This document shows, piece by piece, positions 1 through 11,529 of a DNA stretch of 64,000 bases. The notes beneath the pieces were generated by a model that saw only the letters and a program-made list of their open reading frames with translations, searched no databases and was not told where the DNA came from. Each line of letters opens with the position of its first letter. Position 1 is the first letter of the stretch. The DNA comes from Epiperipatus broadwayi (taxonomy: Eukaryota > Onychophora > Udeonychophora > Euonychophora > Peripatidae): the NCBI GenBank assembly GCA_028023455.1, contig JAQFVV010000205.1:1161353-1225352 (forward strand), given 5' to 3'. The position numbers and the translations under genes are program-made.

Positions 1-1020
1 TTAATTAGTAAATCTGTATGACCAAAACGTACTAAAGTATAATGATGTTGTTATGTTAGCATCAACCAGTTGTTACCATCATTTTTCCAAATATTTGATT
101 TGTATTTGGTGCATTCGAAAATTCTTATGCTTTAACTACTTTTACGCCATCTTGTGGAAGCTTTAGTAATCAATAGATGATAACACTTAATAAATCCTTA
201 TTCGCTGCTTTTTGGTCCGAATATTATCAGACTAGATAGCATAAAAATAGTGAGAATAGAAGAATTGCTAATAAATAGCAATGTGTGAACTAAGGTCGCA
301 TGATGTCTTTTGGTCACATGATGTCTTGAGGGTTTTGTATGTGTATGCTAATATCTACATATAAAGAATAGATGATTTAAAACATCCCAATCAGAATAGG
401 ATTGATTTCTAGTAATTAAAAACCAAATCTCTATTTTGAAATTCTATTCAGGAAATTATAAATCCAAATATATATGGATTTTTTCTTAATATTCTTTAAA
501 TGTAACAGTTGAAGATTTTGCAAAAGATGACTTTTTTATTTCTACAGGGGGTACATTTGTATCAAAAATGTAATTTTACAGAAAAAATATTTTTGTCACA
601 AATGTTAGCAAAAGATGTGACCAAATTCAAAGATAATCGATACAAAATCATTACTGGAATTTTCTACAAGTAATACAGACTAGTAATTTGAGGGAGGTAG
701 TGACATGAGTGAAACAAAATAAGATAATGATTATTAAGAAAGTTAATTGAAAATGGATAATTAATTTAATTCTCAAGTAGTAGTATTATATGATGAAACA
801 ATTGAATATCACAAAATATATGTCTTGACTTTTTCTTATGCTTCCAGTAGCAATTCACTCTACTTTAGAGCCATCTATTGTTAACATGACTAAACAGAAG
901 ACACAATAGTGCTATTATATCCCCATTCCTAGACTGTCGACTTGCTTGGATAAAATTAAAAACTAATAAGCTAGTAGGACTGGATGATAACTTAAATTAC
1001 TTTCTTTAAAATGTCTCAAT
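1..1020. repeat. AT-rich stretch with one foldback half-copy
   Basis: About 129-330 matches one arm of the dispersed foldback family. It carries the GCCATCT...GTAA.CTTTAGTAATCAATAGATG block and the AGAATTGCT...AATAGCAATGTGTGAACTAAG flank that recurs near 26270-26340. The rest shows no open frame of note and no recognised feature. Confidence 0.45.
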
Positions 1021-1165
1021 ATGAGCCACAAGCTAGAAACTAGTCTGGAGATATTGGATGAATAGTCACTAGATAGGAATTTTATGCACAAACCTTCTTA
1101 GTTCTATTGATTACTAAGGTTTGCACTGAGTAGACAACTAAATGGAGAGTTTGTTACTATTTTAG
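1021..1165 (+). repeat. Foldback-family arm
   Basis: It begins with AGCCACAAGCTAGAAAC and ACTAGTCTGGAG, and continues through TATGCACAAACCTTCT to an ATGGAGAGTTTGTTAC end. The same order of blocks is seen at 1323-1550, 58020-58235 and 58400-58600, and inverted at 57310-57480. The hammerhead-like GAAA half is present but its CTGATGA half is missing in this copy. Confidence 0.6.
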
Positions 1166-1322
1166 CTGCAAAAGTTCTTTCTGAATCTGAATTTTAATAT
1201 GGAACGTTGATGTTTTACCAATAATTTGTGAATAAAGGCAGTAGATATTTTATTGCTTTCTCTGAGTGTGACATATCTAGTAAATTATTTTGATAGTTAA
1301 GCTAAATGCTAAAAGATGGTAA

Positions 1323-1550
1323 GTAGAGGTAAAAGTGGCTGCTGGAGGGTTGCATTAGATCCTAAGATCTAGGCACAATGCTCTCAGATCCAAGGTTTCT
1401 TACTGATGAAAGCTACAATCTAGAAACTACTCGGATATTGGATGAGTAGGCACTAGATAGGGATTTTATGCACAAGCCTTCTGGCATCCATCGATTACTC
1501 TGACTTGCACTGTAGTGGCACCACGGTATGGAAAGTTTTGCCTGTTTTTA
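1323..1550 (+). repeat. Foldback-family arm with hammerhead-like core
   Basis: A more complete arm of the same family. It opens with GGAGGGTTGCATTAGATCC and a GATC-rich block, then CTGATGA (1403-1409) and GAAA (1423-1426), and ends with GCACCACGGTATGGAAAG. The stem I partners have decayed here. The copy at 58080-58121 shows the same core with perfect pairing. Confidence 0.6.
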
Positions 1551-1790
1551 AACTGAATGCCATAGTACCTTTAGATTTCTCAAAATATTGCAAGAGTTCC
1601 TTGATCTTGACCTAAATAATGAGTTAATAAGGGCCTGAATTCATAATAATGTATAAAAACAAAATATTTATAATAATTTTAACTTGCAAATCATATATTT
1701 TATTTATTATGAAATAAAAATAATCTATCAATCTATGAGCAATCTTATTTATTTAAATTAATAAATAAATAGGTTTTATTTCCTACCTTA

Positions 1791-2012
1791 TTCATTTGTA
1801 ATTCAATAAATAGGGGAGGTCCATTATATAGAAAAGATTAAAAAGTGCAATTGTTTCACCACTTATCATTGGTTTCAACCAATCTGAGCATATTCATAGT
1901 ATAAAGATTGAATATGGCTGGCCTGATAAAAAGCAGTGCTAAATGGCAAAACAATTACAATATTTAATTATGCCTGTATTGTTGACCTTCCCTATTTATT
2001 GAACTAAATGAA
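1791..2012. mobile_element. Small foldback (MITE-like), ~30-bp inverted ends
   Basis: The left end TTCATTTGTAATTCAATAAA continues into TAGGGGAGGTC. The right end is the reverse complement with a few mismatches (GACCTTCCCTATTTATTG, then AACTAAATGAA). About 220 bp in all, with no coding capacity. The class is not known. The immediate flanks are too AT-rich to define a target duplication. Confidence 0.55.
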
Positions 2013-2487
2013 TACAGTCAATAAAATTATGTAAAATAACTCCCGGTTTTCAAATCCACTACAAGATACAAGTCTATCCAAGTTTAATCTCCAATCTGTA
2101 GCCACTCTTTCATAAAATTTCTTTTTTTTTTTCTAGATCTATTATGATCTCTGGATCCACTTTAAAATTTTAATAGTGATTTTCATCTCTTCTAGTAAAA
2201 TTTCCAGCCCAACTTTGCTTCTGTCTCTTAATTCTTCCAGTGATATCAGTGGCAACTGTCTGTTCTCTCACTAAAATATTTTATTTACATTTTCTTCTTA
2301 TTACTTCAAATATATATCTTTCCATACTTCGTTAAGCAATCTGAAGTCTCTATATTCTCTTCTTTATATAATCTTAAGTCTTACAAAAATGTTTGTGATT
2401 TTAGTAAATAAATGTACTCATTAAAATTTTGAAGACATAGTTGTTAGATATTAATAATTTTTATTAGTCATTCATTAGATTAGAGAT

Positions 2488-2800
2488 TATTCAATAATGA
2501 ATATTTCTATAAAGTAAGGGACTATTTTTTATCCACTTTTAACACCTTGTAACACTTATCAATTAAACTGCAGTAATTTGCTATATATATTGAATAATGA
2601 TAAAGATATGTGTAAGAGATTGATGTCTGTGTCAACTGATGAGTGCTATTTCAGCACGAAATTTGCATTTTGAGGATCATCGATTTTTTTCACGTCTTTG
2701 GTCATGATTAAATCCATCCACAAGGTGTTAAAAGTATATAACTTTGCTTGAAAGTGGTATAGTGAAAATTACACTATAGAAATATTATTCATAATTGTTA
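2488..2800 (+). mobile_element. Retrozyme-like element, copy 1
   Basis: Copy of a family also seen near 20990, 22140-22680, 48775-49265 and 55130-55400. It contains the CACTTATCAATTAAACTG block, a TATATAT...TGAATAATGATAAAGATATG block, a hammerhead motif (2632-2673), then CAAGGTGTTAAAAGT and TACACTATAGAAATATTATTC. No protein is encoded. A ~340-bp non-coding unit carrying a type I hammerhead matches animal retrozymes, non-autonomous elements whose RNA is cut and circularised. A TIR-type reading (TTAACACCTTGT / ACAAGGTGTTAA) is also possible. Confidence 0.6.
2632..2673 (+). ncRNA. Hammerhead ribozyme, type I, all core bases present
   Basis: Stem I is TCAA (2632-2635) with TTGA (2670-2673). The core CTGATGA is at 2636-2642. 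Stem II is GTGCT (2643-2647) with AGCAC (2653-2657), five pairs closed by G-C next to the core. GAAA is at 2658-2661. Stem III is only AT/AT (2661-2662, 2667-2668) around TTGC. The cleavage position would be after U2669 (UU, a permitted UH). Very short stem III is typical of hammerheads in retrozymes and Penelope-like elements, which often work as dimers. Activity is inferred, not shown. Confidence 0.75.
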
Positions 2801-3284
2801 GAAGTTTGAAAGTCATTGTAATAGAAAATAACTAAGCTTTTTCTATCAACAATTTTGAGACTACATAAAAACAAAACAATTAAGTGTTATTTCTATAAAT
2901 AGTAGAATTGCTTCTGTAAAGTACTTTCTAAACTTAAATCCAGCAAATATTTCTACTTTAGGTAATCATATGTTGTTATTAAGAATTGTTACTCTGACGG
3001 TGAATTAAATGTTTGTTTTAAAAAATGTAAAAATCATAAAATTGTTTTGATAGAGATGTCTGTGTGCGCGTACGTGTTTTTATGTGTAATTGGGTTGCTT
3101 TATGGAATTTGTGCCAAGCATTTATAATTTTAATTATTCACTCGTGTGTTAGGCTTCGTTTTATTGTATAGATACATTATCGTACAAAAAATATATATTT
3201 AACTTTTAAAATTAAAATATGTATGTGTGTTTATTCTTTGCGAGTTGTTTTTGAAATTAAATATGAATTAATGCGAAGCTCCAA

Positions 3285-3420
3285 TTGATTCATTCAGTGA
3301 AGTGATAAAATATTAATCTCTGGAGCGTAAGTCCTGGGCTCGATTCCGGTTCTGGTACTTCCGGCGTTGGAACGTCTTATGAATTCCTAAAGCCATTCGA
3401 TCATTTATTTATAAAGTATA
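3285..3420 (+). repeat. tRNA-derived SINE fragment
   Basis: It carries a B-box-like GGGCTCGATTCC preceded by a degenerate A-box region (CAGTGAAGTGATAAAATATT). A TCTGGTACTTCC...CTTATGAATTCCTAAAGCC body follows and recurs at 4845, 27185, 45760 and 56645. It is short and diverged, and looks like an old SINE family distinct from the SINEs at 24289 and 25273. Confidence 0.5.
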
Positions 3421-4444
3421 CAAATACTAGCAGTTTATCAATTTATTTATTTTTATGGGGTAAATAAATATGCATTTCTATTAATCAAGAAATTGCTACT
3501 GTATTCAAACTCCAGAATCATTCATCATTCTATTCACTAGTTCAGTCTAGCGCTTATGATTTTCCTGTGAACATTAGATTTAAATGCACCCAGGAAAATC
3601 AGTGATGGAATGCTATCTAATGTCGCAATAGATTTTGTGGGTAAAAAATAAAATCAATCACTGTATTGTCTTCAAAACTCGCTAGGGGGAAGGCAAAAAA
3701 GCTACATCTGTTAGGTTTTTTATGATTGGTAGAAAGTTTTGAATTGTAACTAACAATTTTAACTTCTTTTTTTTTTGTATAAACAATTTGAAAAAAGGAA
3801 AATCATGTTGGGAATGATTTTAAATAGACAATTTTATTGCTAAACACGCAAAGTCAACTATGTTTCTTGTCGGAGATGAGCACCAGTAGAATTTACTAAA
3901 GCACTCTACAGATACTATATATAGTATGTTTTATTTCGCTAATTGCTTTTTAGTCGTGTAAAGAATAGATATGCGTGTGTGTGATTAACTCTTTGACGCT
4001 CTCATTTGGTCACGATGTGAATGACAGATATTCATTTTAGCCCACAAAACTCTTTTTGAATAATAATCTTAAAATGGGTCCCTAATAATGATGGAAAGGT
4101 GATATGACGTTCGAGCATAGAAAGTAACAGAAGTGAACTATTATTCAGGGTCTTTTAGCTCTCAAGTTCACCACCCTATCACTGTGCTAAATCACTCATG
4201 GCAAAAGAGAAACACAGACATACGGTGAACAATATATTACAAACAGAAGAAAAATAAAAAAACATAAACATGTTATTTTAAAGAACTGTAATCACCCTTG
4301 TATAAGATGCAAATTAAAAAGATAAAGAGAAGATATTTTGAAAGAATATGGATACCTGTTATCAAGTTGGAAACCGAAACATGATTATCGATTAAAACAC
4401 ATAAGGTGTCACATGTTCCCCAGCTTATATATTGCTGTTAAATG
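3421..4444. other. Unique AT-rich sequence
   Basis: I see no open frame, repeat match or RNA gene here. There are only poly(A)/poly(T) runs. Confidence 0.4.
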
Positions 4445-4683
4445 GCAAATTCTTTTTTCTCATCACAGTTGTGCCACCTAGTGTAGTGGGTTTTGGTAAT
4501 TAATAGATGCCAGATGGTAGAGATTAATGCATCCCTAAACCAATCCTGTCCTACCAAATAATCTGGGAATATTGGATAAGGCAGCATTGGATTAAGGATT
4601 TATTAACCATTTCTAGCTGGTATCTATTGATTACTAAAACTTACATTAGGTGGCGTAACAGTAGTGAAAGAAAAACGATTTGC
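4445..4683. mobile_element. Compact foldback element, ~70-nt inverted ends
   Basis: The left end GCAAATTCTTTTTTCTCATC...GTGCCACCTAGTG...GGTAATTAATAGATGCCAG is matched in inverted orientation by CTGGTATCTATTGATTACT...TTAGGTGGCGTAACAG...GATTTGC at the right. It is a short internally deleted member of the family that is longer at 16231-16903 and 27490-28050. It encodes nothing. Confidence 0.65.
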
Positions 4684-4844
4684 TAATAATTAAAGATTAG
4701 GAACAATGGTTTGATTTAGTAATAATTAAATTAGTAAAATTTTTGAGTAAGATAAATTAGTGTGTTGTAATTAGTCACCATGTATTCTTTAATCTTTTGG
4801 ACAGTGTTCATCAGGTGTAATTCATATGCCCTATCTGATTTAAT

Positions 4845-4965
4845 GTAGCAGTAGAGTATCATAATCCAGAGCATAAGGTCCTCAGATTGATTACAATTTT
4901 GGCATACTTCCAATATTTGATCTTCTTATGAATTCCCAGAAATAGAGCCATTCACTTGTTTTATT
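4845..4965 (+). repeat. SINE fragment, same family as 3285-3420
   Basis: It carries AATCCAGAGCATAAGGTCCTC, a degraded B box and CTTCTTATGAATTCCCAGAA. The body and tail order matches 3285-3420. Strongly diverged. Confidence 0.4.
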
Positions 4966-5495
4966 ATCAATTAAATTATCTGTTGAATTTATATTTTTCG
5001 TGCTTATTTCTTAAGTTGCCCGCAGTAACATTTTTAGCAAGTGATGAATGGTTAATAATAATTATTAATGTTCTAGAATAATGTCATAGTTATAAAGTAC
5101 TAAGTTTGACATTTGTAAATAAAATTTGTTTTTAAAAAAAGTAAGTAATTTCTTCTAATTTTTTAATGTATATAGTTGCAATTAAATTTAAATCAGTAGC
5201 TTTTGTAAAGATTAAAAATAAATCATGATGTCAATTCTTGCAAGGCGTGTCGTATATCTCTCAAAATGAGGCCCACAATCTGATTGAAAATTATGAACAT
5301 TTTGCTTTAAAATCATCAGTATAAATACTCTTATGTTCAATCCAGATGATTTTGGAATCTTTAATCTCTGAATGAGAAGATCTGGATATCCATTCTTCCA
5401 TTAATTTGGGATCACTGTAAGACATTTACTTAAAAATATTCTGGTCTTGCATACTTTTAGCATCCTAAACCACATGATCCTTTAATAAAAGATTA

Positions 5496-5554
<59 letters not shown>

Positions 5555-5604
5555 CATCTATCTGTCCATCCATCTATCTGTCCATCCATCTATATTCATC
5601 TATC
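5496..5604. repeat. CTAT tetranucleotide microsatellite
   Basis: An uninterrupted run of about 15 CTAT units is followed by a compound tail of CTGTCCATCCAT units. It is a likely polymorphic marker. Confidence 0.95.
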
Positions 5605-5689
5605 ATTTTCCAGTACTGCAATCCACTTTAAGGAGCTTATAGCTCTCAGCATAGATCTGTTTTAAGTGTTTCTTTTCTAGGAGCAGTCC

Positions 5690-6240
5690 TCTTTTTCTTA
5701 TTGCAGAGCCATCTGCTGTAAGTTTGAGTAATAATTAGACATTAGGCAGTATGGTGCTAAAACATTCATCTTCCAAGACCAGTTTCTGACTTTTGTCTCA
5801 ATAAGATTTAAAGTTCAATACTGGAGCTAATACCCTTATGCATTTAGCAACCACCTTTTATTCCTTCATACTATTCAAGCTAATAGCTTGAAATTTAAAA
5901 CCCTAAGGCTTTGAATTCAAACCAAGTTACTAGCATTGTTTTACATATAGATCTGACATATCAGTTTTTGTATATTTTAGTGTTATCAATTTTAAGTTAA
6001 ATGTGTCCTCTCATATGCTTCTAAGAACAATTCTTACCACCTATTCTAGAGCCATTTATTATGAACATACAAAATAGTATGGTTATCTAATAGTCACATG
6101 TCCAGGTTAGCCTGTGTTTGCTTTCATTGAAAATAATCTATAGTGGCATAAAACTGATGTCTGATGCATATCTATGCAAATAGTTCTTAGCCTTAAACTT
6201 TATGGTTTTTGAGTTTCAGGATATTGGTTCAAATAGCATT
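5690..6240. repeat. Diverged foldback-family copy
   Basis: It contains GCCATCTGCTGTAAGTTTGAGTAAT and, on the minus strand, a TTATTGAGACAAAAGTC-AGAAACTGGTC block. That block has the same plan as the hammerhead-like blocks in other copies. Related sequence occurs at 56030-56430 and 57655-57790. Borders are approximate. Confidence 0.4.
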
Positions 6241-7144
6241 AAAAAGTAGAAAGTGTTTGCCATATGTAAATGTGTTAGTTCCAGCTGTGAACATTGATGA
6301 AAAGAAGAGCCAAATACTAGTTTAGAATGCAGATATTATAGCACTATAACATCTGATATATTGATTACTCAAACTTACAGTAGATGTTTCTAGTGTAGAA
6401 AAAATGATAACAGCTCTTTGAAGTGTATGAGTAAAACTGCTTAAGTCATGCGATGGTAATATCCATCTTTATCATTTAATGATTTAGCAGCTTACTTATC
6501 CCCTCCCCCTTTAAAATAACTTATTTTCCTAAATAAATACTTACTCATGGATTTCTCTAATTTATCATTTGGTTTCCTTTTTTACTGCATCTAGACCATT
6601 TTCTTTAAACTTTATAATTGTCATGAATCCTAATTTTGTCTGATAATTATTCATTTTGCTGTCTTTTTTTAATTATTTCCATTATAAGTTTTCTCATGAC
6701 TATTACAAAACACATTACACTGCCATAATTCAAATCTGATTAAACATTGTTAAATGTAAGGGCCTGCTTTCTGAAGCACACCTATTTTATTTCAGAATTG
6801 TAGGCCTATGTTTCACAGCCATAATTTGAAACTGATTAATCTTTTTTTTTAAGCACAAGGGTATACTTTGCTTAACTAAAAGCTTCTGAAGTGTAATCCA
6901 GCCTGTTTCAATTCTTTACTTCTTCCATTTTATTTATCTGTGTGTTTTAGTGGGAGAATAGTGAACACAATAATTAAAAAAAACCCTGGATAGAATCTCA
7001 AAATTGTTTCTTCAATTAGGTGATCATGTGATGTTTAGTGATTTTACTCAAATATAACATGATCTCCCAAGTGATAACCATGTGATTATTTTAAGCCAAT
7101 AAACATCACATGATCACCATTTCTTATGCTTGCTTATAACTTAT
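6241..7144. other. AT-rich sequence without recognised gene
   Basis: Nothing convincing apart from poly(T) runs and scattered short matches to the foldback families. Confidence 0.35.
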
Positions 7145-7262
7145 TAAAACAGGCAAAACTCTCTATACGTATTGCCACTCAGTGCAAGCCTGAGTAATCA
7201 ATGGATGCCAGAAGGCCTGGATGAGTGGGCACTGGATGCTGATTATTTTTTGATCTTGTAAA
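7145..7262 (-). repeat. Foldback-family arm end
   Basis: It reads AACAGGCAAAACTCTCTATA, then TTGCCACTCAGTGCAAGCC, ATCAATGGATGCCAGAAGG and GGATGAGTGGGCACTGGATG. This is the outer end of the arm also seen at 57310-57480. It is truncated after the GCACTGGATG block. Confidence 0.55.
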
Positions 7263-8839
7263 GTCAAATACAGTAATAAAATGGCTGACCCAGAAGTGAT
7301 GGTTTTAAAATCAATTCTCAAATGAGTAATGTAAGTCTGAGCACATTTTAACTGAATGGAACCATTAAATGCTCAATCTGCCACTAGAGCATTTGAATGT
7401 CACATGATCTCTTGATTTACCATAAGATCATTTTATTTGATACCAGTTGATTCTAGCAAACACTTATCTATTACTTTATTTTTTAATTTTTTTTTCAGAT
7501 ATTAAAAATGCATTTATCTGTTTATTTTTATAAAATTTACTTTCAATTCTTTTTTCGTACTGACTGAGTTAAGTCAGCAAATCGTGTTTGTAAGACATCT
7601 GTTGATTCTGTAAAAATAACATTCTTTACACATCTGATATTAAAGACAAGAACAGCTGTCTATTCTAGTGCCATCTACTGTCAGTTTGAGTAATCAATGC
7701 TTACCAATCACATTTTAAATCCCATCTGTTTTGGGACTTGACTTAATAACAACTTAAATTTTTAAAAACTTCTCAAATTGCTGACAAATAATTTTAGAGA
7801 AATTAAACCTCTTAGCTTAAACCTTTTTTTACTTTTTAAAATTTTTAAATGTGTGATAAAATGACATTTTAAAATTTTCTTAACAAGTTCAGGATCTTTT
7901 CTATACCTTAGTATTTTAAATCTTTATTCATAACTGGAATATGTATATATTAAAAGTACTTGAAACGTTCATTTCTCTACCCATTCTTCAAATATGTACA
8001 GTGTGTTCCCATGGAGGGTTAACTGCTCTTTTCTCCCAGCTGTCTGGAATACCATCTCTGAATAATGCATATATTATTTAGTGACATAGTTTAGTTATTC
8101 ACTATTAAAATTTGATGGCCTAATATGTCTCAATCATGCTTAGGATTTGAAATGTGATAGTGTTATTTGTATTGTCTTAATGCTCTCCCTGTCACTGCAA
8201 AATTTTGTAAACTATCTGAAAACATGCACATTGTAGATCATTTTAAACATTTCTGTAATAATTAAACATTTCTGTAATAATTTTACCCAATCTCAAAGAA
8301 AATGTAATGATAGGGTGTTATTCTATTGGGGGCTAAGGTATAAAACATACAATGCTATTTCATCCCATAATTCATTATCCAGATACACTGGCATTTAAAA
8401 ATACTTGGAATGTATAGGTAAAGTATGTGCTACATTCAAAGATTATGTTCACGCAGCTTGAAAAAAGAATTAGACATCAGTTTTGGTCACAATCTTTTTT
8501 GAGACATCATCAATTTTTAAATATTTATTAATATCAAAATAATATGATTTGATCTACAACTGTCAAAGTTTATGTACGATCAACTTTGACCATACCCACT
8601 TTAGATAAATACATTAATAATTATTATTAATTGTTTATCAAACTAGAGATTATCATATCATTCTTAGCACAGATATAAATTTTAAACTCTAAAATTAATA
8701 CATTTCTTTCTATTATTACACATAATCACATGGTATCAATTGTTAGTTGGCTTGAAATACATCTTGTAGAAATCTATTCAAATGTTACCAGAATGTGTGG
8801 AAGAATTAAAGTTTTAAATATATTAAAAAAGATAATATA
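7263..8839. other. AT-rich sequence, one dispersed repeat
   Basis: Position 7990-8160 is similar to 63440-63610 (shared GTGACATAGTTTAGTTATTCAC-type block and nearby order). At 8245-8285 a 20-bp unit (AAACATTTCTGTAATAATT) is tandemly duplicated. I recognise no gene. Confidence 0.45.
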
Positions 8840-10440
8840 CAAGGGAAAGTGGAAAGTTAAAAGGATTAATAATAAACAGACATATTAATCTTTAACTGAA
8901 TTTAAAGGTTACTTCTGTACTAGGAATAATGTGATAATCTCTAATTTAATAAATGATTAGTAGTAATCATCAATATATTTATCAGGAGTGGATGGTTTCA
9001 AAGATATGAATGCAGAAATTTTGGCATTTGTAAATAAAATTTTAATTATATGTATATAAATGTGGTTTAATGTTTACATTTGGGCTAAGAATAATATGAT
9101 AATCTCTAGCTTAGTAAATGATTAGAATAATCTTTTAATATATTCATCAGAAGTGGATAATGTCAAAGATATGAGTGCAGAAAGTTTGGCACCTGCAAAT
9201 CAAATTGTAATAATTTGATATTGATAAATACAGAACAAATGCAATGTCAAGAGTATGGGTTGTGATGAGGGCAGATGAAGAGTACTACTAATTTAGAATG
9301 ACATTCATCTTGGAATTTATTTGTTTTTTAATTGTTTTCATCAACATGATTCAAGAAGGTACAGGTGAAATGGAAGTTAAATTTATTTATATAATGGAAA
9401 GAGATATGAAGTGGATTAATAATATCATGTGGTTATATGTAGTAATAAAAAACAGATATATTAATATTTATCTAGTTTTAGAGTTTATATCAGACTAACA
9501 ATATGTTAATCTCTAGTCTTTTAAATGATTAATAATAATCGTTAATATATTTATCAGAAGTGGATGGCATCAAAGTTATGATTGCAAAAAATTTGACACT
9601 TATAAACCAAATTATAATAATTTGGTATTGATAAATACTGAACAAAGATAAACATATCCGTGAGAAATAGTAATGTAACTGGGTCAACTGAAAAAAGCTG
9701 GTTCAGAATAAACTATATTAGAAAGGCATGACTTTATAATTGTTTTCATTCATTTTAGTTCAAGAATTTGGGCATTTAAGTATATTTTAGAAAGACAATA
9801 CACATGGAAATAAAGGAATCTGAAGCAGATTAATTATAGCATGTAGTTATGTGTAATAATAAAAAGAAGATATATTAATCTTTAATATGATTTCACATTT
9901 ATATTTTGGCTAGGAATGGTATTGAATCTTTATTCTTGAATCAGGAAAATTCCTATTTTTTAAAAAAATAATCTAAGTTTTTAGAAAGTATACAAACTCA
10001 ATTTTCTTTCTCATCAAATATTACGTCTAGAATTACATTTACATGTATTGAATTTTAATTTTCGCTACCAAATATATCAAGATAAACATCATTCATATAT
10101 ATATAATACATAAATTCTTAAAATTTCTATTTCATCACATAATCTTGAAACATAGTGAATAAAAACAGCTGAGAAAGATAAATGATTCTTAAGATGCTTT
10201 TTCACAGGTAGAAGTAGAATTAATGATACCATGTATTTGTTTATCTAAAAACAGATGTATTAATCTTTAATTGGTTTCAAAGTTGATAGTTAACCTAAAA
10301 ATGATATGATAATTACTAGATTAATAAAAGATTAGTAATAATCTTTAATATATTTATCTGAAGTGGATGGTGTTAAAATTGTTTGTACAGAAAACTTAAT
10401 ACTCTAAATTAAATTATATTACTTCCAATAAAATATCTTG
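8840..10440 (+). repeat. Degenerate direct-repeat array, period ~400 bp
   Basis: Four to five diverged copies recur of a block that runs ACAGAYATATTAATCTTTAA, GATAATCTCTAG, AATATATTTATC, AGAAGTGGATGG and GTTTGACACTTATAAACC. They start near 8876, 9057, 9448, 9865 and 10250. The AGTGGATGG and GACACTTAT blocks match the retrozyme-like family. Near 9685 GTCAACTGA...GCTGGTTCAG looks like a wrecked hammerhead. It is best read as an old array of that family. Confidence 0.5.
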
Positions 10441-11529
10441 AATTTTTTTTAAAAATCTATTATTGATATATGTCCATATAATGCAATTTTTTTAATGCCA
10501 AAATTTAATTTGTTGTTGTGTAATTCTTGTTAAACCAGTTTCTTTTTTCCAGGAGTTATTAAATTAAATTTTACTTAAAAGCACACACAATTTGTGATTC
10601 TTTTGTTTAGTTCTGAATCTCCCACTTTTTAAATTAAATGTTATTTCTTTACACATTATTTTAATTATAATTTTAGTATATATTAAAATTCTGAAGTGTC
10701 TTTAAAGGTTTTATTTTCTGAGCTATATATCTACACTGAATTCCACATTTTCTATAATGTTCTTTTGCAGGACATTTCTATAATTTTTGCTTTAACAGTT
10801 TTCAGCTTTTACTTATTTCTTTTCTTGTATTTGTTTTGTCTTTCATCTTTACTTATGTCTTTTCTTCTATTGATTGACACAAATATAATAGTATATTTTA
10901 AGCATTTATTCTACTTAGAAAAAAATGTCTTGCAAAATTTGTGAGTTTGTTTAAATGTTAAAAAATATACTGATTTATGTTAGAGGGAAGGCAATCATAA
11001 ATTCCTCATTATAAATGGCATGTTTTTATGCCCAGAAGATACTCTAGTTACTTGAGCATATTTGTATATATTTATTATTCTTTCTACTTGTCTCTTTATA
11101 TATGTAATAGGTGAATGCGATTTATTGCTGCTTACTGCAAATGGAGCAGAATGAACATACATTCTGCAGTCATGGATTGTAGAATACTTATGGTAATTAT
11201 TTGTATACCTTGTTGTTTTACTATACAAAGCAAAACATAGCTATTTATTTCTTTGGTTGCTAAAATCCAAATATTAAGTTTATTTAGGCCTGTTTATCAA
11301 GGTGAGATCATTACATTTAGTGACTTATTGCTAATATTTATATAAAACAATCAAGACATAGGATGAAGATTATTTTATGAGCTGTAAAATGATGAAGAGT
11401 TTATGAATAAGCAGAATATCTTCCATATGATTATTTGAAGTCTGTGTCCAAATAACAATGATTATTAAAACAGTTTTTATTTTGTTATAAAATAGTTTCA
11501 GAAAATAAAGCATTTGCAATGCTCACATG
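10441..11529. other. AT-rich sequence, no recognised gene
   Basis: The longest open frames here are T-rich and lack any recognisable domain. No repeat match was noted. Confidence 0.4.

Noticed and set aside
5496-5604. Regular short repeats resembling an array
   Set aside because: A tetranucleotide microsatellite with no unique spacers, so not CRISPR.
10696-10944. 82-codon hydrophobic frame
   Set aside because: T-rich composition alone produces the F/L/Y-rich translation. No start context, motif or splice support.
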